This document shows, in pieces, positions 62,201 to 64,000 of a stretch of DNA of 64,000 nucleotides. The notes beneath the pieces are model-generated. The model was not told the DNA's origin. It ran no database searches and saw only the letters and a program-made list of their open reading frames with translations. A program made the translations under genes and the position numbers. The DNA comes from Chitinispirillales bacterium (lineage in GTDB: Bacteria; Fibrobacterota; Chitinivibrionia; Chitinivibrionales; Chitinispirillaceae). The stretch is taken from the NCBI GenBank assembly GCA_031254105.1, contig JAIRVB010000039.1:62001-126000 (forward strand), read 5' to 3'. How positions within the stretch are numbered: the stretch's first letter is position 1; each line of letters starts with the position of its first letter.

Positions 62201-62310
62201 CCGGAATACCCGCATACATTTTTTATTGCCGGTTTTATGGCGTTCCGCTCTATCCGGCGTAAAGAGAGCCTCTGTTCTGACTGAGCTCTGAGTTCTGAGC
62301 TTTGAGCTCT
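62150..62310. repeat. CTCAGAA-type repeat between converging genes
   Basis: GTTCTGAGCTTAGAATTCAA, GCTCAGAGCTCAGAACTCAC and, on the far side, GAGCTCTGAGTTCTGAGCTT. These are multiple copies of CTCAGAACTCAGAG-like words in both orientations that overlap both C-terminal coding ends. Related words at 29270-29290 and 43859-43880. Confidence 0.65.
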
Positions 62311-64000
62311 CCATTATCAAGCTTCTCCTGCATCTGCTTAAAAAAGTCGTCAAGATAATCCATTCTCTCCTTATCCTGCCGCTGTCCTATTTTGCCGTCA
62401 AGAAACTCTTCGGGGATTTCGCTTAGAAACGGGCAGGGGGTAACCGCTTTCATGTTACCTCTAAATACTTTTTGACCGGGGTATGTTAAGTAAAGCTGCT
62501 TTCTCGCGCGTGTCATTCCTACGTAAAACAGCCGCCGTTCCTCTTCTATGCTGCCTTGAGCGGCAGCTCTTGGCGAGGGCATATACTCACTGTCAAGTCC
62601 GGCCAGAAAAACAACCGGAAACTCAAGCCCCTTTGACTTGTGCAAAGTCATCAGAACAGCGCCGTTTTTCTTCTTGCCGTCATTTTTCTCATCCTCCTCA
62701 GAAGATACAAGGGCAAGCTCATGAAGATATCCGCTAAGCGTCGGCTTTTTACGTATAAACTTATGCTCGTAGATCTCAAGGCCGTGAACCATCTCCTCAA
62801 CGTTTTCTATACGCCTCCGCGCTTCTTCCTCCTCTTTGTAAGCGCGCTTGAGCAGTTCAACGTAGCCGCATTCCGAAAGTAAAGCTCTCATGGCGGATGA
62901 AAGCAGCCCGCTTTCAAATTTTCCGGTATACCGTTTGTGAAAATCAATAAACTCGTCAAGCTTTCCGCTTTGTTCACCCGCTATACCCTCAATTTCGTGA
63001 TGGCGCAGCATAGCGTCCCATATGCTTATTTTTCGTAAAGACGCCAGATCATCAAGTTTCTCCATTGTAACGCTCCCCAGGCCCCTTGACGGAACTTTGA
63101 GAACCCGCTCCAAACTCAGTTCGTCATGAGGGTTTGCGAAAAAACGCATGTACGAGATTATATCCTTAATCTCCTTGCGTTCGTAAAAACTTGTCGCGCC
63201 TACTACCACGCACGGAATTTTCTTGCGCCGCAGCTCCTCTTCATACCTCCTCATCATCGAATTAGTGCGAAGGAGAATAGCGTGGCTTGTGTAATCATAT
63301 GAAGTGTGCTCATTATTATCAAATATCTTCTGCGCTATCCACTCCGCCTCGTCAACTTCATCATCTCCCTTATAATGAAATATCGGATCGCCCTCTCCGG
63401 CTGCCGCCGTGATCTCCTTGTTTTTGCGGACTCTGTTTTTAGACACTACCGCGAGAGCCCCGTTTAGTATCTGGCTGGTCGAGCGGTAATTTTTGTCAAG
63501 TACAACCGTTTTACACCCTTTATAACCGCTCGAAAACGAGATAATATTCTCAATCTGCGCCCCGCGCCACGAATAAATCCCCTGATCATCATCCCCAACC
63601 ACCATTATATTATTTGCGGGCGCGCATAAAAGAGAAGCAAGCTTCATCTGAACCGCGTTCGTATCCTGAAACTCATCTATAGATATAAACCTGTACCGCT
63701 TGCGGTACTCAGCTAAAACGGATGGACTGCTGTTTAATATTTGAAGAGGCATAAGAAGCAGGTCGTCAAAATCAACCGTTTGACGCTTAAGCAAAATCTT
63801 ATTATACGAATTGTAAACACGAAAGAGTTTGCGCTCTTCGGGATTGTCTTTGTAGTACTCATCAGGATTCAGGGACGCGTTTTTTGCCAGGCTTATACGC
63901 TGGCCGAACTCATCCGGGTCTTCACTTTTTAGCCCCCTTACACCCTCCCCCCGCATAATTCCTTTCAGCACAGCGCCGCGTTCATGTTCATCAATAATCG
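62250..64000 (-). CDS. PcrA/UvrD-family DNA helicase (partial, N-terminus off right edge)
   Basis: At least 583 residues of an SF1A helicase. The reading frame continues open to the window edge (IIDEHERGAV before the GTG at 63971), so the Walker A region is outside. Motifs seen: II in FISIDEFQDTN, III in VGDDDQGIYSWRGAQ, IV in LDKNYRSTSQIL, V in VLMTLHKSKGLEFPVVFLAG and VI in RRLFYVGMTRARKQLYL. These unwind DNA in repair and replication restart. The last residues (GELKAQNSELSQNRG) derive from a CTCAGAA-type repeat and replace the usual PcrA C-terminal tail. Confidence 0.93.
   Translation of the reverse strand, partial: IIDEHERGAVLKGIMRGEGVRGLKSEDPDEFGQRISLAKNASLNPDEYYKDNPEERKLFRVYNSYNKILLKRQTVDFDDLLLMPLQILNSSPSVLAEYRKRYRFISIDEFQDTNAVQMKLASLLCAPANNIMVVGDDDQGIYSWRGAQIENIISFSSGYKGCKTVVLDKNYRSTSQILNGALAVVSKNRVRKNKEITAAAGEGDPIFHYKGDDEVDEAEWIAQKIFDNNEHTSYDYTSHAILLRTNSMMRRYEEELRRKKIPCVVVGATSFYERKEIKDIISYMRFFANPHDELSLERVLKVPSRGLGSVTMEKLDDLASLRKISIWDAMLRHHEIEGIAGEQSGKLDEFIDFHKRYTGKFESGLLSSAMRALLSECGYVELLKRAYKEEEEARRRIENVEEMVHGLEIYEHKFIRKKPTLSGYLHELALVSSEEDEKNDGKKKNGAVLMTLHKSKGLEFPVVFLAGLDSEYMPSPRAAAQGSIEEERRLFYVGMTRARKQLYLTYPGQKVFRGNMKAVTPCPFLSEIPEEFLDGKIGQRQDKERMDYLDDFFKQMQEKLDNGELKAQNSELSQNRGSLYAG

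Overview
This window looks like chromosomal DNA of a Gram-negative, motile bacterium of the Fibrobacterota/FCB type. That is an inference from gene content. Supporting features are lipoboxes and outer-membrane barrel proteins, two BspA-type leucine-rich-repeat surface proteins that end in a Por-secretion-like C-terminal domain, a stand-alone CheY-CheX pair with an HDOD protein, FliS-like flagellar genes, a bacterial homodimeric GlyRS, and a geranylgeranyl reductase/UbiA lipid cluster. Most genes are ordinary housekeeping genes in short, tightly overlapping operons with many ATGA overlaps. Intergenic DNA is full of small dispersed repeats.

Layout. 1-6.2 kb: a partial HTH gene, a secreted alpha/beta hydrolase, a Nudix hydrolase, a HEAT-repeat protein translationally coupled to uvrB, and small hypotheticals. 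6.2-14.8 kb: an AT-rich accessory island. It opens with a frameshifted, truncated YhcG-type nuclease gene and closes with a truncated membrane-protein gene and an unrecognised remnant, just before a tRNA-Leu(UAA). Inside is a compact same-strand cluster: a Nudix protein with an extra N-terminal domain, a tandem guanylate-kinase-like protein split by a -1 frameshift at an A8 tract, a GK-like/TIR-like fusion, a hexapeptide acetyltransferase, and a second GK-like/TIR-like fusion with a degenerate P-loop. This is the best candidate for an undescribed, probably defence-related, nucleotide-processing system.

15-33.9 kb: sppA; cheY-cheX-HDOD; a TPR/ferredoxin/geranylgeranyl-reductase operon; an LRR surface protein enclosed by a 25-bp inverted repeat; tandem UbiA prenyltransferases; and a long minus-strand operon glyS-ddl-tsaB-PP2C phosphatase-outer membrane protein-nth-PHP. 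33.9-36.8 kb: a dinD gene set among five copies of a 28-bp palindrome, next to a relict fragment of queA, then intact queA.

37-45.5 kb: a methyltransferase-like gene, a transposase fragment, a vitamin B12 uptake set (btuF-like, APH-like kinase, ATPase, permease, cobO), then lipoprotein/STAS/TPR genes. 45.9-64 kb: a disulfide-reductase homologue without its redox cysteines, small envelope proteins, nifU, a DHH phosphoesterase, a metallophosphatase, a fused radical-SAM protein, FliS-like genes, a second LRR protein, an outer-membrane barrel, a REC-GAF-GAF-HD-GYP regulator, and the C-terminal part of a PcrA/UvrD helicase that runs off the right edge.
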